Below, one piece after another: positions 18,723 to 27,576 of a stretch of 64,000 bases of DNA. The translations under genes were made by a program, and so were the position numbers. A model generated the notes under the pieces. It saw only the letters and a program-made list of their open reading frames with translations, was not told the origin of the DNA and did no database searches. The stretch is taken from positions 1 through 64,000 of the forward strand of contig UQMZ01000009.1 of the NCBI GenBank assembly GCA_900542185.1. The letters run 5' to 3'. Every line of letters starts with the position of its first letter. Position 1 is the first letter of the stretch. Origin of the DNA: an uncultured Bacteroidales bacterium (GTDB taxonomy: Bacteria > Bacteroidota > Bacteroidia > Bacteroidales > Muribaculaceae).

Positions 18723-20411
18723 ATGAAAAAAATACTAATATTGATGTCCGCAGTGATTATGGCATTATCCGTACCGGCTCGCGATTTCCAGTACGAATAC
18801 GAAGGCCAGACTCTCACCTATACGGTTCTTGACGAAAGTGCGGGAACTTGCGAGACTAAGGCCGGTTCTCTTGAATCAGCAGGTAATAACGTTGCCGGCA
18901 GTTTAAAGATCCCGGCTATAGCCCAGGATGGAAACAAGTCATATTCTGTAATAAAGATAGGCCAGAATGGCTTTACGGGATGTTCTGACATGACATCGGT
19001 AGAGATTCCCACATCTGTTTCTCTTATTAAGCCATTGGCCTTCTGTGAATGTATTGGATTGAAATCCATTGCAATTCCAGAGTCCGTCACTGCCATAGGC
19101 AAATTAGCTTTCGGGAAATGCCGCAAGCTTGAATCAGTGGATTTAACCAATGCCAATTCGTTGACAATGATAGGAGACAGTGCGTTTTACAGCTGTCCTG
19201 ATATTAGGTCGATTATAGTACCACCCTCAGTAAAAAGACTGGGTTGCAGGGCTTTTACTGACGGTGTTAAGCTTGCCTATCCCTCCTCTCTCGGAGACAA
19301 CGTACCCTGGATAGATGGTACCACATACATTCCCTACAATCCGGAAGACGTTGCATTTGATAATGAAGTAGCCTTTAATAAAGATAAAACCAAAATTATT
19401 TGTGTTCCATGTGATTTTGAGGGTGCATTTACGATACCCGATGGAGTAACAACAATCGGAGATTATGCATTCTTTGGGTGCAATATACAATCTGTCGACT
19501 TTCCCAATACTATAGTAAGCATGGGGAAGTATGCATTTACCTATTGTCCTTTGTCATCTGTAACATTACCTAACTCTCTCACTGCTATCCCTGACAATGC
19601 ATTTAGACGATGCGAGTATTTACATTCCGTTTATATTCCTAATTCAGTCACTTCTATAGGATACGACGCATTTGCATACACTAACTTGGATATGATAGTC
19701 ATACCCAATTCGGTCAAGACTATTGAGGCTGGTGCGTTCTACTTTTGCGATCGCCTTAAAACTATCATTATAGGCAATGGTTTGGAGACTATAGATGGCT
19801 GGGCATTCAGCAATACAAGCTCGGCTAATATTTATATCACAGCCAAGACTCCTCCTGTAGCTACCTACGACGAAACTTTCAAATACTATGAGTATTGGAC
19901 TAATCTTTATGTGTTAGGAGAAGATGCCGTAGACAAATACAAAAACTCAAGCTATTGCTGGAATAAATTTACCCATATCAACCAGATGGAAGAACCCGTC
20001 GGTCTTGAACTCAACATGACCACACTAAACGGCAAACAGGGAGACACGTTCCAACTCTCTGCCTCTTTTGCACCGGCTGACGTCTCTATACCCGTCATTT
20101 ACTGGAGTTCGACTAATCCTGGAATTGCATCGGTCGACCATAACGGCCTTGTCACCATCAATTCAACAGATGACGAATCGTTAAACGAGGAGACAAAGAC
20201 CTGCAAGATTATTGCCGAGACGTTTTATCCTAATGGCCCGAAGGCAGAAGCGACAGTCTCTATTGGCTCGTCGGGCATAATGGACAACGTCATTAACCAG
20301 AAGAGACAGGAGGACAACCGCGTGTTCGACCTCAACGGCCGTCAGGTGAATCCCGACCGACTCACCCCGGGCATCTACATTCGCGCCGGACGCAAGTTCA
20401 TAGTGCGTTGA
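18723..20411 (+). CDS. BspA-type leucine-rich repeat protein with Ig-like domain
   Basis: A 562-residue exported protein. The signal peptide is MKKILILMSAVIMALSVPA. LRR_5/BspA repeats run from about residue 70 to 390 (IPTSVSLIKPLAFCECIGL, IPDGVTTIGDYAFFGC, IPNSVTSIGYDAFAYT). A bacterial Ig-like (BIG2-type) segment follows (about 430-520; VIYWSSTNPGIASVDHNGLV). The C-terminus VFDLNGRQV to GIYIRAGRKFIVR is a short sorting-type end seen in Prevotella and Muribaculaceae surface proteins. The first 300 codons are more AT-rich than neighbouring genes. A strong terminator follows. The divergent TPR/HTH gene and the 21-bp repeats suggest regulated expression. Confidence 0.87.
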   Translation: MKKILILMSAVIMALSVPARDFQYEYEGQTLTYTVLDESAGTCETKAGSLESAGNNVAGSLKIPAIAQDGNKSYSVIKIGQNGFTGCSDMTSVEIPTSVSLIKPLAFCECIGLKSIAIPESVTAIGKLAFGKCRKLESVDLTNANSLTMIGDSAFYSCPDIRSIIVPPSVKRLGCRAFTDGVKLAYPSSLGDNVPWIDGTTYIPYNPEDVAFDNEVAFNKDKTKIICVPCDFEGAFTIPDGVTTIGDYAFFGCNIQSVDFPNTIVSMGKYAFTYCPLSSVTLPNSLTAIPDNAFRRCEYLHSVYIPNSVTSIGYDAFAYTNLDMIVIPNSVKTIEAGAFYFCDRLKTIIIGNGLETIDGWAFSNTSSANIYITAKTPPVATYDETFKYYEYWTNLYVLGEDAVDKYKNSSYCWNKFTHINQMEEPVGLELNMTTLNGKQGDTFQLSASFAPADVSIPVIYWSSTNPGIASVDHNGLVTINSTDDESLNEETKTCKIIAETFYPNGPKAEATVSIGSSGIMDNVINQKRQEDNRVFDLNGRQVNPDRLTPGIYIRAGRKFIVR

Positions 20412-20484
20412 CAGCAACGCCCAAGAACCCCAAAGAAAGAATTACTAACGCGAAGTCAGGATATGCGATATCCTGTATATAGAA

Positions 20485-20520
20485 AGAATCGGCAACTTTT
20501 GCAAGCTGCCGATTCTTTTT
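20485..20520 (+). terminator. rho-independent terminator
   Basis: AGAATCGGCA (20485-20494) pairs perfectly with TGCCGATTCT (20507-20516), followed by TTTT. It ends the BspA-like transcript. Confidence 0.9.
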
Positions 20521-20561
20521 CATTATAATCTTCCTCAGAATGTCATAATCATCTTCTCGCT

Positions 20562-21404
20562 TCAGTAGGATTCCGACTCGTTGGGGAAGTCGGTGCTTTT
20601 GACGTCCTCCACGTAGCGGCCGATGGCGCTGTTCATAACTCCGGCCAGGTCGGCGTAACGACGCAGGAAACGTGGCGAGAAGCCCTTGTTGATGCCTAAC
20701 ATGTCGTGCATCACCAGCACCTGGCCGTCGGCCGGACCCGCGCCAATACCTATGATGGGTATCGACAGTTCCTTCACCACGCGCGCCGTCAATGCCGCCG
20801 GTATCTTCTCAAGCACGATGGCGAAGCATCCTATCTCCTCCAGCATCTTGGCGTCGGCCACAAGTTTCTCGGCCTCGGCCTCCTCCTTGGCGCGCACGTT
20901 GTACGTGCCGAACTTGTTGATGCTCTGCGGAGTCAGACCTAAGTGTCCCATCACCGGAATGCCGGCGCTCAGTATGCGTTCCACCGACTCGCGTATCTCC
21001 GAGCCCCCTTCCATCTTCACGGCCTCGGCATGGCTCTCCTTCATGATGCGGATGGCCGACGCAAGAGCCTCCTTCGAATTGCCCTGATACGACCCGAACG
21101 GCATATCCACCACCACTAATGCGCGCTTCGTGCCCTTGATCACCGATTTGGCATGATATATCATCTGGTCCAGCGTGATCGGCAGGGTGGTCACGTTACC
21201 TGCCATGACGTTGCTGGCCGAGTCGCCCACCAGTATCACGTCTATGCCCGCGCCGTCCACTATCAGCGCCGATGAATAATCGTAGGCCGTGAGCATAGCA
21301 ATCTTCTCTCCGCGCTGCTTCATCTCGATCAGACGGCGAGTCGTCACCTTGCGGGCGCTGGACGTATTGGCCACAACGCCTCCGTTGTCTATCTGTGTTG
21401 ACAT
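20562..21404 (-). CDS. panB: 3-methyl-2-oxobutanoate hydroxymethyltransferase
   Basis: First enzyme of pantothenate (coenzyme A) synthesis: transfers a hydroxymethyl group from methylenetetrahydrofolate to alpha-ketoisovalerate. The 280 residues match family length. Motifs visible: MLTAYDYSSALIVDGAGID, ILVGDSASNVMAG, VVVDMPFGSYQ, AVKMEGG, MGHLGLTPQS and IIGIGAGPADGQVLVMHDML. The start at 21404 (MSTQIDNGG) leaves about 20 residues before the core. A TAATTTTGC box lies on the minus strand at 21428-21436, 23 bases upstream. No other pan gene is adjacent. Confidence 0.97.
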   Translation of the reverse strand: MSTQIDNGGVVANTSSARKVTTRRLIEMKQRGEKIAMLTAYDYSSALIVDGAGIDVILVGDSASNVMAGNVTTLPITLDQMIYHAKSVIKGTKRALVVVDMPFGSYQGNSKEALASAIRIMKESHAEAVKMEGGSEIRESVERILSAGIPVMGHLGLTPQSINKFGTYNVRAKEEAEAEKLVADAKMLEEIGCFAIVLEKIPAALTARVVKELSIPIIGIGAGPADGQVLVMHDMLGINKGFSPRFLRRYADLAGVMNSAIGRYVEDVKSTDFPNESESY

Positions 21405-21491
21405 CTTATTCTTCTTTGTTTAGGTCTGCAAAATTAGCAATTTCAATACACTTTAGAAAATAAAACGCCAATTTCCGAGTTGATTGTTATA

Positions 21492-21538
21492 GAATACGAA
21501 GTTGTATAGACTCCGAATACGAAGTTGTTCGCGACAAC
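21492..21538. repeat. GAATACGAAGTTGT direct repeat upstream of the capsule-export genes
   Basis: Copies of the 14-mer lie at 21492-21505 and 21515-21528, offset by 23 bases. The second runs into a small hairpin, GTTGT-TCGCG-ACAAC (21524-21538). It sits 13 to 60 bases before the Wza-like start and could be an operator. Confidence 0.5.
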
Positions 21539-21550
21539 ACATAATTAACA

Positions 21551-22405
21551 ATGACTGAAATCAGAAAACGTCTTACATACGGGGCGGCCGCCATATTGTG
21601 TGCCGTAGGCATAGCAGGATGTTCCGCTCCGAAAAATGTGACATATTTCCAGGACGCCACTCCCGAAGCCATCATCTCCGCCTCGCAGGCGCAGCCATTC
21701 AAGGCCAAGCCGGGCGACAAGCTAATCATCATAGTCAAGACACGCGATGCCGCAGTGAGCGCATTGTTCAACAATCCCGCCTTCTCGGTCCGTAACAACG
21801 AGTCGACCGCTGCCGCAGGACACATCAACAAATATGAGCCGGGCGTCTCCACGGCCAACAGCATCGCCGCATATACCGTCGACGCCAAAGGTGACATCGA
21901 CTTCCCCGTTTTGGGCGCCATCCATATCGGAGGCATGTCCCGCGCCGAAATAGCCGGATTCATCAAGGGCGAGATCATGGGGCGCGAGCTCGCCAAGGAT
22001 CCGACCGTAACAGTCGAATTCATCAACTCCGGCGTCAGCGTCCTCGGCGAGGTGCTTACCCCGGGCCGCGTAGATTTCAACAAGGACTACATGACCGTCA
22101 CCGATGCCCTCGCGCTGGCCGGCGACATCAAGATTACAGGCCTGCGCGACAATGTAAAGGTGCTCCGCAACATCGACGGCAAGGTTCACACTTACATCAT
22201 CGACCTGACCGACGCATCCAAGACCCTGTCGTCCCCCGCGTACTATCTTGAACAGGACGACGTGATATACGTAGAACCGAACAACGTGACCAAACGCGAG
22301 ACAATCGCCAACGGAAACAGCGCCACCAACATCAGCTTCTGGGTGTCGCTCGCCTCGTTGCTCACCACCTTGGCTACCACTGTCGGCGTGTTCATCAAAA
22401 AGTAA
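21551..22405 (+). CDS. polysaccharide export lipoprotein, Wza-like
   Basis: Outer-membrane component of a Wza/Wzc capsule or exopolysaccharide export system. The 284-residue protein has a lipoprotein signal (ILCAVGIAGC, Cys24). A polysaccharide-export domain follows (FKAKPGDKLIIIVKTRD, VDAKGDIDFPVLGAIHIGG), then an SLBB domain (VSVLGEVLTPGRVDFNKDYM, VTDALALAGDI). A C-terminal hydrophobic segment (FWVSLASLLTTLATTVGVFI) could span the outer membrane like the Wza helix. It lies 9 bases before the Wzc-like gene. Confidence 0.92.
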   Translation: MTEIRKRLTYGAAAILCAVGIAGCSAPKNVTYFQDATPEAIISASQAQPFKAKPGDKLIIIVKTRDAAVSALFNNPAFSVRNNESTAAAGHINKYEPGVSTANSIAAYTVDAKGDIDFPVLGAIHIGGMSRAEIAGFIKGEIMGRELAKDPTVTVEFINSGVSVLGEVLTPGRVDFNKDYMTVTDALALAGDIKITGLRDNVKVLRNIDGKVHTYIIDLTDASKTLSSPAYYLEQDDVIYVEPNNVTKRETIANGNSATNISFWVSLASLLTTLATTVGVFIKK

Positions 22406-22414
22406 TCCCACAAA

Positions 22415-24829
22415 ATGGCTAAAAACAAACAAACATCCGACGCCACGTTCCAGTCGGGATTCAATCTGCGCGACTATCTTGCAGCCTGCGCCTCCAAGTG
22501 GATATGGTTCCTTGTGTCCGTCATCGTGATATGCGGGTTCGCCTATTACAAGGTAATCCGCAAGATGCCCGTATACCTGCGCACCGAACAGGTGCTGATC
22601 AAGGACGAGGACAGCGGCAATTCAATCGACGGAATCGCATCCGCTTTCTCCAGTTTCGGACTCGGACGCGTACGCTCCAACGTATACAATGAAATAATCA
22701 CGTTCAAGTCGCCGGCCCTGATGACTCAGGTAGCCAAGCAGCTCGACCTGCAGGTGGATGTCAACCAGATCAAGTTCCCCCACGGCACCTCGCTGTTCGG
22801 CGCGACGCAGCCTTACCTGTTCCGGTTCCCCGATCTGGACGAAGAGAGCTACGGACATTTCATCATGACGGTCAGCCCGCAGGGAGCCCTCTCGCTGGAG
22901 CGTTTCGTATCGGTAAACGATGCCGGCAAGGCCGTGAAACACAAGGATGTCGTATCCGCCCGTCTCGGCGTCCCGGCACGGACCCCCATCGGCCGCGTCG
23001 TCATCACGCCTAATCCGGAGTTTACCGGTGCCCTTCCCAAAAAGGAAACGAAATACAGCGTGGTCCACAACGGACTGCACGGCACTGTGGAAAGCCTGCA
23101 GAGCAACATCGGCGTCGACCTGGCCGACCGCGATGCCGATGTAATCGAAATCACCATCAAGAATACCAACATTCCCCGGGCCGAAGCAATTCTGTCAACA
23201 ATGGTGGAGATCTACAACCAGGACTGGATCAAGGACAAGAACCGGGTTTCGGCCGCCACCAACGAATTCATCGACGAACGTCTCGCCGTGATCGAAACCG
23301 AGCTCGGAGGAGTGGACAACAACATCCTCTCGTATAAGTCCAGGACCATGGTGCCCGACCTGGAAGAGTCGGCCAAGCTCAACATGCACACGTCGTCCCA
23401 GCTGGATAACGAGATCATGACCGCCGTAAACCAGATGCAGATGTCGCAGTACCTTAAGGAATACGTCACGAATCCGGCAAATGCCAATTCGGTGATTCCA
23501 GTCAATACCGGCACCGGCAGCAACCAGCTCGAGGTACAGATAGCCAACTACAACCAGACCCTGCTGGCACGCAACAACGTCGAGGCCTCAACATCGGCCA
23601 ACAATCCTCTGGTGCAGGACTACGACGCTCAGCTGAAAGGACAGCGCGAGGCCGTGATCCGGGCCGTAAACGCTCAGGTCGAAGCCTCTCGCCGCGCCGT
23701 GCTCAACATGGAGGCGCAGAAAAACAAGGTCAAGGTCAACCTCGCAGAGGGCCCCCAGCAGGCCAAGGCCCTGCTCAGCATAGAGCGTCAGCAGAAAGTC
23801 AAGGAGGAACTTTACCTCTATCTGCTACAGAAACGCGAGGAAAACGAACTGTCGCGTAAATTCACCGCCGACAACACCCGTGTAATCACTCCTCCCTACG
23901 GGTCTTCGAGCCCCGTCGAGCCCAAAAAGAAAATTGTGCTCGCCATCGCGTTCCTCATTTCCATCCTGCTTCCCGCAGCCGTGATATTCGTGCGCGAGGC
24001 CATGGACAACAAGGTCCGCTCGCGTCACGACCTCGACGACATGTCGGCGCCATTCGCCGGCGAAATCCCCTTCGTCGGACGCAAGAAGAGATTCGAATGG
24101 CTCACCAGGCGTCTGAACCGCAACAAGAAGAAAAAGAAGCTGGAGAAACTGCCCGTCATCGTTCAGGCCGGAAACCGCGACATCATAAACGAGTCGTTCC
24201 GAATAGTGCGCAGCAACATCGACTTCATGATGAAGAACGCCGACTCATCCAACGTCATAATGATGACATCGTTCAACCCCGGCAGCGGCAAGTCGTTCAT
24301 CACCTTCAACATCGGTGCCTCGTTCGCCGTCAAGGGCAAGAAGGCTCTCCTGGTGGACTGCGACCTGCGCCACGGTTCGGCATCCCAGTTTGTCGGAATG
24401 CCGCACCACGGTCTGAGCAACTACCTGACCGGAGCCACCGACAGATGGCAGGACCTTGTGGTGGAATCAAAGGATGCTCCCGGTCTCTTCGTGATGCCCA
24501 TCGGCCACAGGCCTCCGAACCCCGCCGAACTGCTTGACAACGGTCGTATCGGCCAGTTCATCAAGGAGGCTTCGCCTCTCTACGACTACATAATCCTCGA
24601 CTGCCCGCCCATCGACATCGTGGTCGACACCCAGATACTTGAGAAATATGTGGACCAGACCATATTCGTGGTACGCGCCGGGCTGCTCGAGAAGGCGGCC
24701 GTTGCCGAAATCGACGAAATGTACAGGAACCGCCGCTTCCGCCGCATGGCCATCCTGCTCAACGGCACCGAAGGCGCCAACAGCCGCGCCGCGACATACG
24801 GCTCATCATACTACACAAATGACTTTTGA
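22415..24829 (+). CDS. Wzc-like chain-length determinant and tyrosine autokinase
   Basis: Inner-membrane co-polymerase and BY-kinase controlling capsule polymer length and export. The 804 residues have a first transmembrane helix (about 28-48, WFLVSVIVICGFAYY), a periplasmic Wzz/GNVR region with long helices, a second transmembrane helix (about 505-525, IVLAIAFLISILLPAAVIFV) and a cytoplasmic kinase domain. Kinase motifs: Walker A FNPGSGKSFI (about 620-630), Walker A' ALLVDCDLRHG, Walker B YIILDCPPIDIV. The tyrosine-containing tail (TYGSSYYTNDF) is the expected autophosphorylation cluster. It is followed at once by the phosphatase gene. Confidence 0.94.
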   Translation: MAKNKQTSDATFQSGFNLRDYLAACASKWIWFLVSVIVICGFAYYKVIRKMPVYLRTEQVLIKDEDSGNSIDGIASAFSSFGLGRVRSNVYNEIITFKSPALMTQVAKQLDLQVDVNQIKFPHGTSLFGATQPYLFRFPDLDEESYGHFIMTVSPQGALSLERFVSVNDAGKAVKHKDVVSARLGVPARTPIGRVVITPNPEFTGALPKKETKYSVVHNGLHGTVESLQSNIGVDLADRDADVIEITIKNTNIPRAEAILSTMVEIYNQDWIKDKNRVSAATNEFIDERLAVIETELGGVDNNILSYKSRTMVPDLEESAKLNMHTSSQLDNEIMTAVNQMQMSQYLKEYVTNPANANSVIPVNTGTGSNQLEVQIANYNQTLLARNNVEASTSANNPLVQDYDAQLKGQREAVIRAVNAQVEASRRAVLNMEAQKNKVKVNLAEGPQQAKALLSIERQQKVKEELYLYLLQKREENELSRKFTADNTRVITPPYGSSSPVEPKKKIVLAIAFLISILLPAAVIFVREAMDNKVRSRHDLDDMSAPFAGEIPFVGRKKRFEWLTRRLNRNKKKKKLEKLPVIVQAGNRDIINESFRIVRSNIDFMMKNADSSNVIMMTSFNPGSGKSFITFNIGASFAVKGKKALLVDCDLRHGSASQFVGMPHHGLSNYLTGATDRWQDLVVESKDAPGLFVMPIGHRPPNPAELLDNGRIGQFIKEASPLYDYIILDCPPIDIVVDTQILEKYVDQTIFVVRAGLLEKAAVAEIDEMYRNRRFRRMAILLNGTEGANSRAATYGSSYYTNDF

Positions 24830-24831
24830 TT

Positions 24832-25560
24832 ATGTGGCCATTCACTAAGAAAAACAGTCTCGAACAGAGCGGTCTGTTCCAGGGCCTGACCGACTGGCAC
24901 TCCCACATACTGCCGGGCGTGGACGACGGATTCCAGAAGATGGAGGATTCACTCGCCGCTCTGAAAAAATATGAAGAACTGGGAGTCAAGTCCGTGTGGC
25001 TCACCCCCCACATCATGGAGGAATGCCGCAACACCACTCAGGGCCTGCGCGACCGTTTCGCGGAACTGCAGGCAGAATACCAAGGCCCGATACAGCTTCA
25101 GCTGGCGGCCGAAAACATGCTCGACTCTCTGTTCGAAGAGCGGTTTCAGGCCAACGACCTGCTGACAATCGGTCCCGACGGCAAATATCTTCTTGTCGAG
25201 ACATCCTATGTAAATCCCCCGTTCGGCATGGAGCAGATGATGCAGAACATCATCTCCACAGGCCTTACACCCATTCTGGCCCATCCGGAACGATACAGGT
25301 ATATGGACGAGAACGATTACCTCACGTGGAAAGACCGGGGCGTAGTGTTTCAGACCAATTTCATGTCCCTTGTAGGCATGTACGGCGAAACCGCCCGGGC
25401 CAAGGCCGAATGGCTCCTGAAGGAAGGTCTTATCGACATCACAGGCTCCGACCTGCATCATTACAGGGTGCTGCTCCACTTCCTCGACCACAAGCCCAAG
25501 AACCAGCAGGCCCTCGACTCCCTTGTCGAGATTGCCCGCAATCCGAAGATACTTAGTTAA
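24832..25560 (+). CDS. PHP-type tyrosine-protein phosphatase (CpsB/YwqE-like)
   Basis: Metal-dependent phosphatase expected to dephosphorylate the tyrosine tail of the preceding kinase. The protein has 242 residues from the ATG at 24832 (MWPFTKKNSLEQ); an in-frame TTG at 24826 overlaps the previous stop codon. PHP metal ligands are visible: TDWHSHILPGVDDG, LTPHIMEE, AENML, ILAHPERYRYM and ITGSDLHHY. A strong terminator follows directly, closing a three-gene operon. Confidence 0.92.
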   Translation: MWPFTKKNSLEQSGLFQGLTDWHSHILPGVDDGFQKMEDSLAALKKYEELGVKSVWLTPHIMEECRNTTQGLRDRFAELQAEYQGPIQLQLAAENMLDSLFEERFQANDLLTIGPDGKYLLVETSYVNPPFGMEQMMQNIISTGLTPILAHPERYRYMDENDYLTWKDRGVVFQTNFMSLVGMYGETARAKAEWLLKEGLIDITGSDLHHYRVLLHFLDHKPKNQQALDSLVEIARNPKILS

Positions 25561-25564
25561 TTTT

Positions 25565-25595
25565 ATGGCACTTCTTTATGGAGTGCCATTTTTTT
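25565..25595 (+). terminator. rho-independent terminator of the capsule-export trio
   Basis: ATGGCACT (25565-25572) pairs with AGTGCCAT (25582-25589), followed by seven T. A TATCTTTGC -7 box for the next operon begins 9 bases later (25598-25606). Confidence 0.9.
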
Positions 25596-25621
25596 ATTAT
25601 CTTTGCAAAGCGAATCATAGC

Positions 25622-27559
25622 ATGGAACAACTTAAACATGAATGCGGCGTAGCAATGGTGAGGCTGCTAAAGCCGCTGGAACACTACCGGCAGAAATACG
25701 GAACCTGGCGATACGGTCTGAACAAGCTCTATCTGCTGATGGAGAAACAGCACAACCGTGGCCAGGAGGGAGCCGGTTTGGCTTGCGTCAAACTCAACGC
25801 CGAGCCGGGGCAGGAATTCATGTTCAGGGAACGCGCCATGGGCGTGGACGCCATCAAGGACATTTTCGCCGCCGCAAATCAGGCTTTGGCTCAGGAAGCC
25901 GCCGCTAACGGTCTGTCGCCCGACGACCTCGACGCCTCATCCGACATCGCCGATCTCGCAAGCCGCTCATTCCCGTTCGCCGGTGAACTCTACATGGGTC
26001 ATCTCCGGTATTCCACCACGGGGAAAAGCGGCATTTCTTTTGTCCATCCTTTCCTGCGACGCAACAACTGGCGCGCCAAGAACCTGTGCATCTGCGCCAA
26101 CTTCAACATGACCAACGTGGACGAGATTTTCGGCGAAATCGCCGTCAAAGGACAGCACCCGCGCATGATCTCCGACACGTTCCTGCTGCTCGAGCAGTTG
26201 GGCCACCGTCTGGACCGCGAATCCGAACGCCTGTTCAAGATGGCGCTGGAGCAGGGACTTACCGACTGCGACATCACACGCTTCATAGAAGACAACATTG
26301 ACATGGGCAACGTGCTGCGCACCAGTTGCACCGTCTGGGACGGCGGTTATGTGGTGTGCGGAGTCACCGGCTCGGGCGAGGCTTTCGCCCTGCGCGACCC
26401 CTGGGGAATCCGACCGGCGTTCTTCTTCATGGATTCCGAAGTATTCTCCCTGACCTCCGAACGCCCCGTGCTGCAGACCACGTTCAATGTCGGTGCCGAG
26501 CAGATCCGCGAGCTGAAGCCCGGACAGGCCATCGTGCTCCACGCCGACGGCAGGCTTGAGACTCCGCAGATAATTCCGCCGCGCAACTATGCCGCATGCT
26601 CGTTCGAGCGCGTCTACTTCTCGCGTGGCTCCGATGCCGACATCTACAACGAACGCAAGAAATTAGGCATCAACCTGGTGCCTCAGATTCTTGAGGCGGT
26701 GGACCATGACATCGACAACACCGTCTTCTCATATATCCCCAACACGGCCGAGGTGGCTTTCTACGGCATGGTACAGGGCTTCAACGAGTTCCTGAACCGC
26801 GAGAAGGCCGAGGCCATACGCAATCTGGGCCATGAGCCGGACAACGCCGACATCGAGCGCATCCTGTCGCGCCGCATCCGCTCCGAAAAGGTGGCCATCA
26901 AGGACATCAAGCTGCGCACGTTCATCTCCGAAGGTGCCAGCCGCAACGACCTGGCAGCCCACGTCTACGACATCACTTACGGTTCGCTCCGTCCCTACAC
27001 CGACAATCTCGTCATCATCGACGACTCCATAGTGCGCGGTACCACGCTGCGTGAATCCATAATCCGCATCCTTGACCGCCTGCACCCCAGGCGCATCGTG
27101 ATAGTAAGCTCCAGCCCCATAGTAAAATACCCCGACTATTACGGCATCGACATGGCCCGCATGGAGGAATTCATCGGATTCCGCGCCGCCGTGGAGCTGG
27201 CCCGCGACCGTGGCCTGGAACACGTGCTGACCGACATCTACCGCAAGTGCAGGGAGCAGCAGTCGCTCCCCAAGGAACGGATGACTAACTACGTCACCGA
27301 ACTGTACGACCTGTTCACGGACACCGAGATAGCCGACAAGATGGTGGAGATGCTGCGTCCCGAGGGCGTCACCACCGACATACGCATCGTGTTCCAGACC
27401 CTCGACGGCCTGCACGACGCCATCCCCGGCCATCCCGGCGACTGGTACTTCTCGGGCCGCTATCCCACTCCCGGAGGCGTACGCCGCATCAACGAGGCAT
27501 TCATCTCCTATATGGACAATATCTATTTTAAAACTAAAAACGACAGGCCCAGAGCCTGA
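25622..27559 (+). CDS. purF: amidophosphoribosyltransferase (long PurF-type)
   Basis: Glutamine-dependent enzyme making phosphoribosylamine from PRPP, the first step of purine synthesis. I start at the ATG at 25622 (MEQLKHECGVAMV); the open frame begins at 25523 but crosses the terminator. The N-terminal nucleophile class II amidotransferase domain has Cys8, so a 7-residue propeptide must be removed, as in Bacillus PurF. The phosphoribosyltransferase domain has the PRPP motif LVIIDDSIVRGTT (about 461-474). At 645 residues it is much longer than the 505 of E. coli PurF; this long form occurs in Bacteroidales. It heads the pyrimidine operon. A TATCTTTGC box lies 15 bases upstream. Confidence 0.85.
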   Translation: MEQLKHECGVAMVRLLKPLEHYRQKYGTWRYGLNKLYLLMEKQHNRGQEGAGLACVKLNAEPGQEFMFRERAMGVDAIKDIFAAANQALAQEAAANGLSPDDLDASSDIADLASRSFPFAGELYMGHLRYSTTGKSGISFVHPFLRRNNWRAKNLCICANFNMTNVDEIFGEIAVKGQHPRMISDTFLLLEQLGHRLDRESERLFKMALEQGLTDCDITRFIEDNIDMGNVLRTSCTVWDGGYVVCGVTGSGEAFALRDPWGIRPAFFFMDSEVFSLTSERPVLQTTFNVGAEQIRELKPGQAIVLHADGRLETPQIIPPRNYAACSFERVYFSRGSDADIYNERKKLGINLVPQILEAVDHDIDNTVFSYIPNTAEVAFYGMVQGFNEFLNREKAEAIRNLGHEPDNADIERILSRRIRSEKVAIKDIKLRTFISEGASRNDLAAHVYDITYGSLRPYTDNLVIIDDSIVRGTTLRESIIRILDRLHPRRIVIVSSSPIVKYPDYYGIDMARMEEFIGFRAAVELARDRGLEHVLTDIYRKCREQQSLPKERMTNYVTELYDLFTDTEIADKMVEMLRPEGVTTDIRIVFQTLDGLHDAIPGHPGDWYFSGRYPTPGGVRRINEAFISYMDNIYFKTKNDRPRA

Positions 27560-27576
27560 CACAACAACATAACTTC

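Noticed and set aside
25523..25621. Extension of the purF frame
   Set aside because: It overlaps the phosphatase gene and a strong terminator; the family N-terminus needs Cys near the start, as given by the ATG at 25622.
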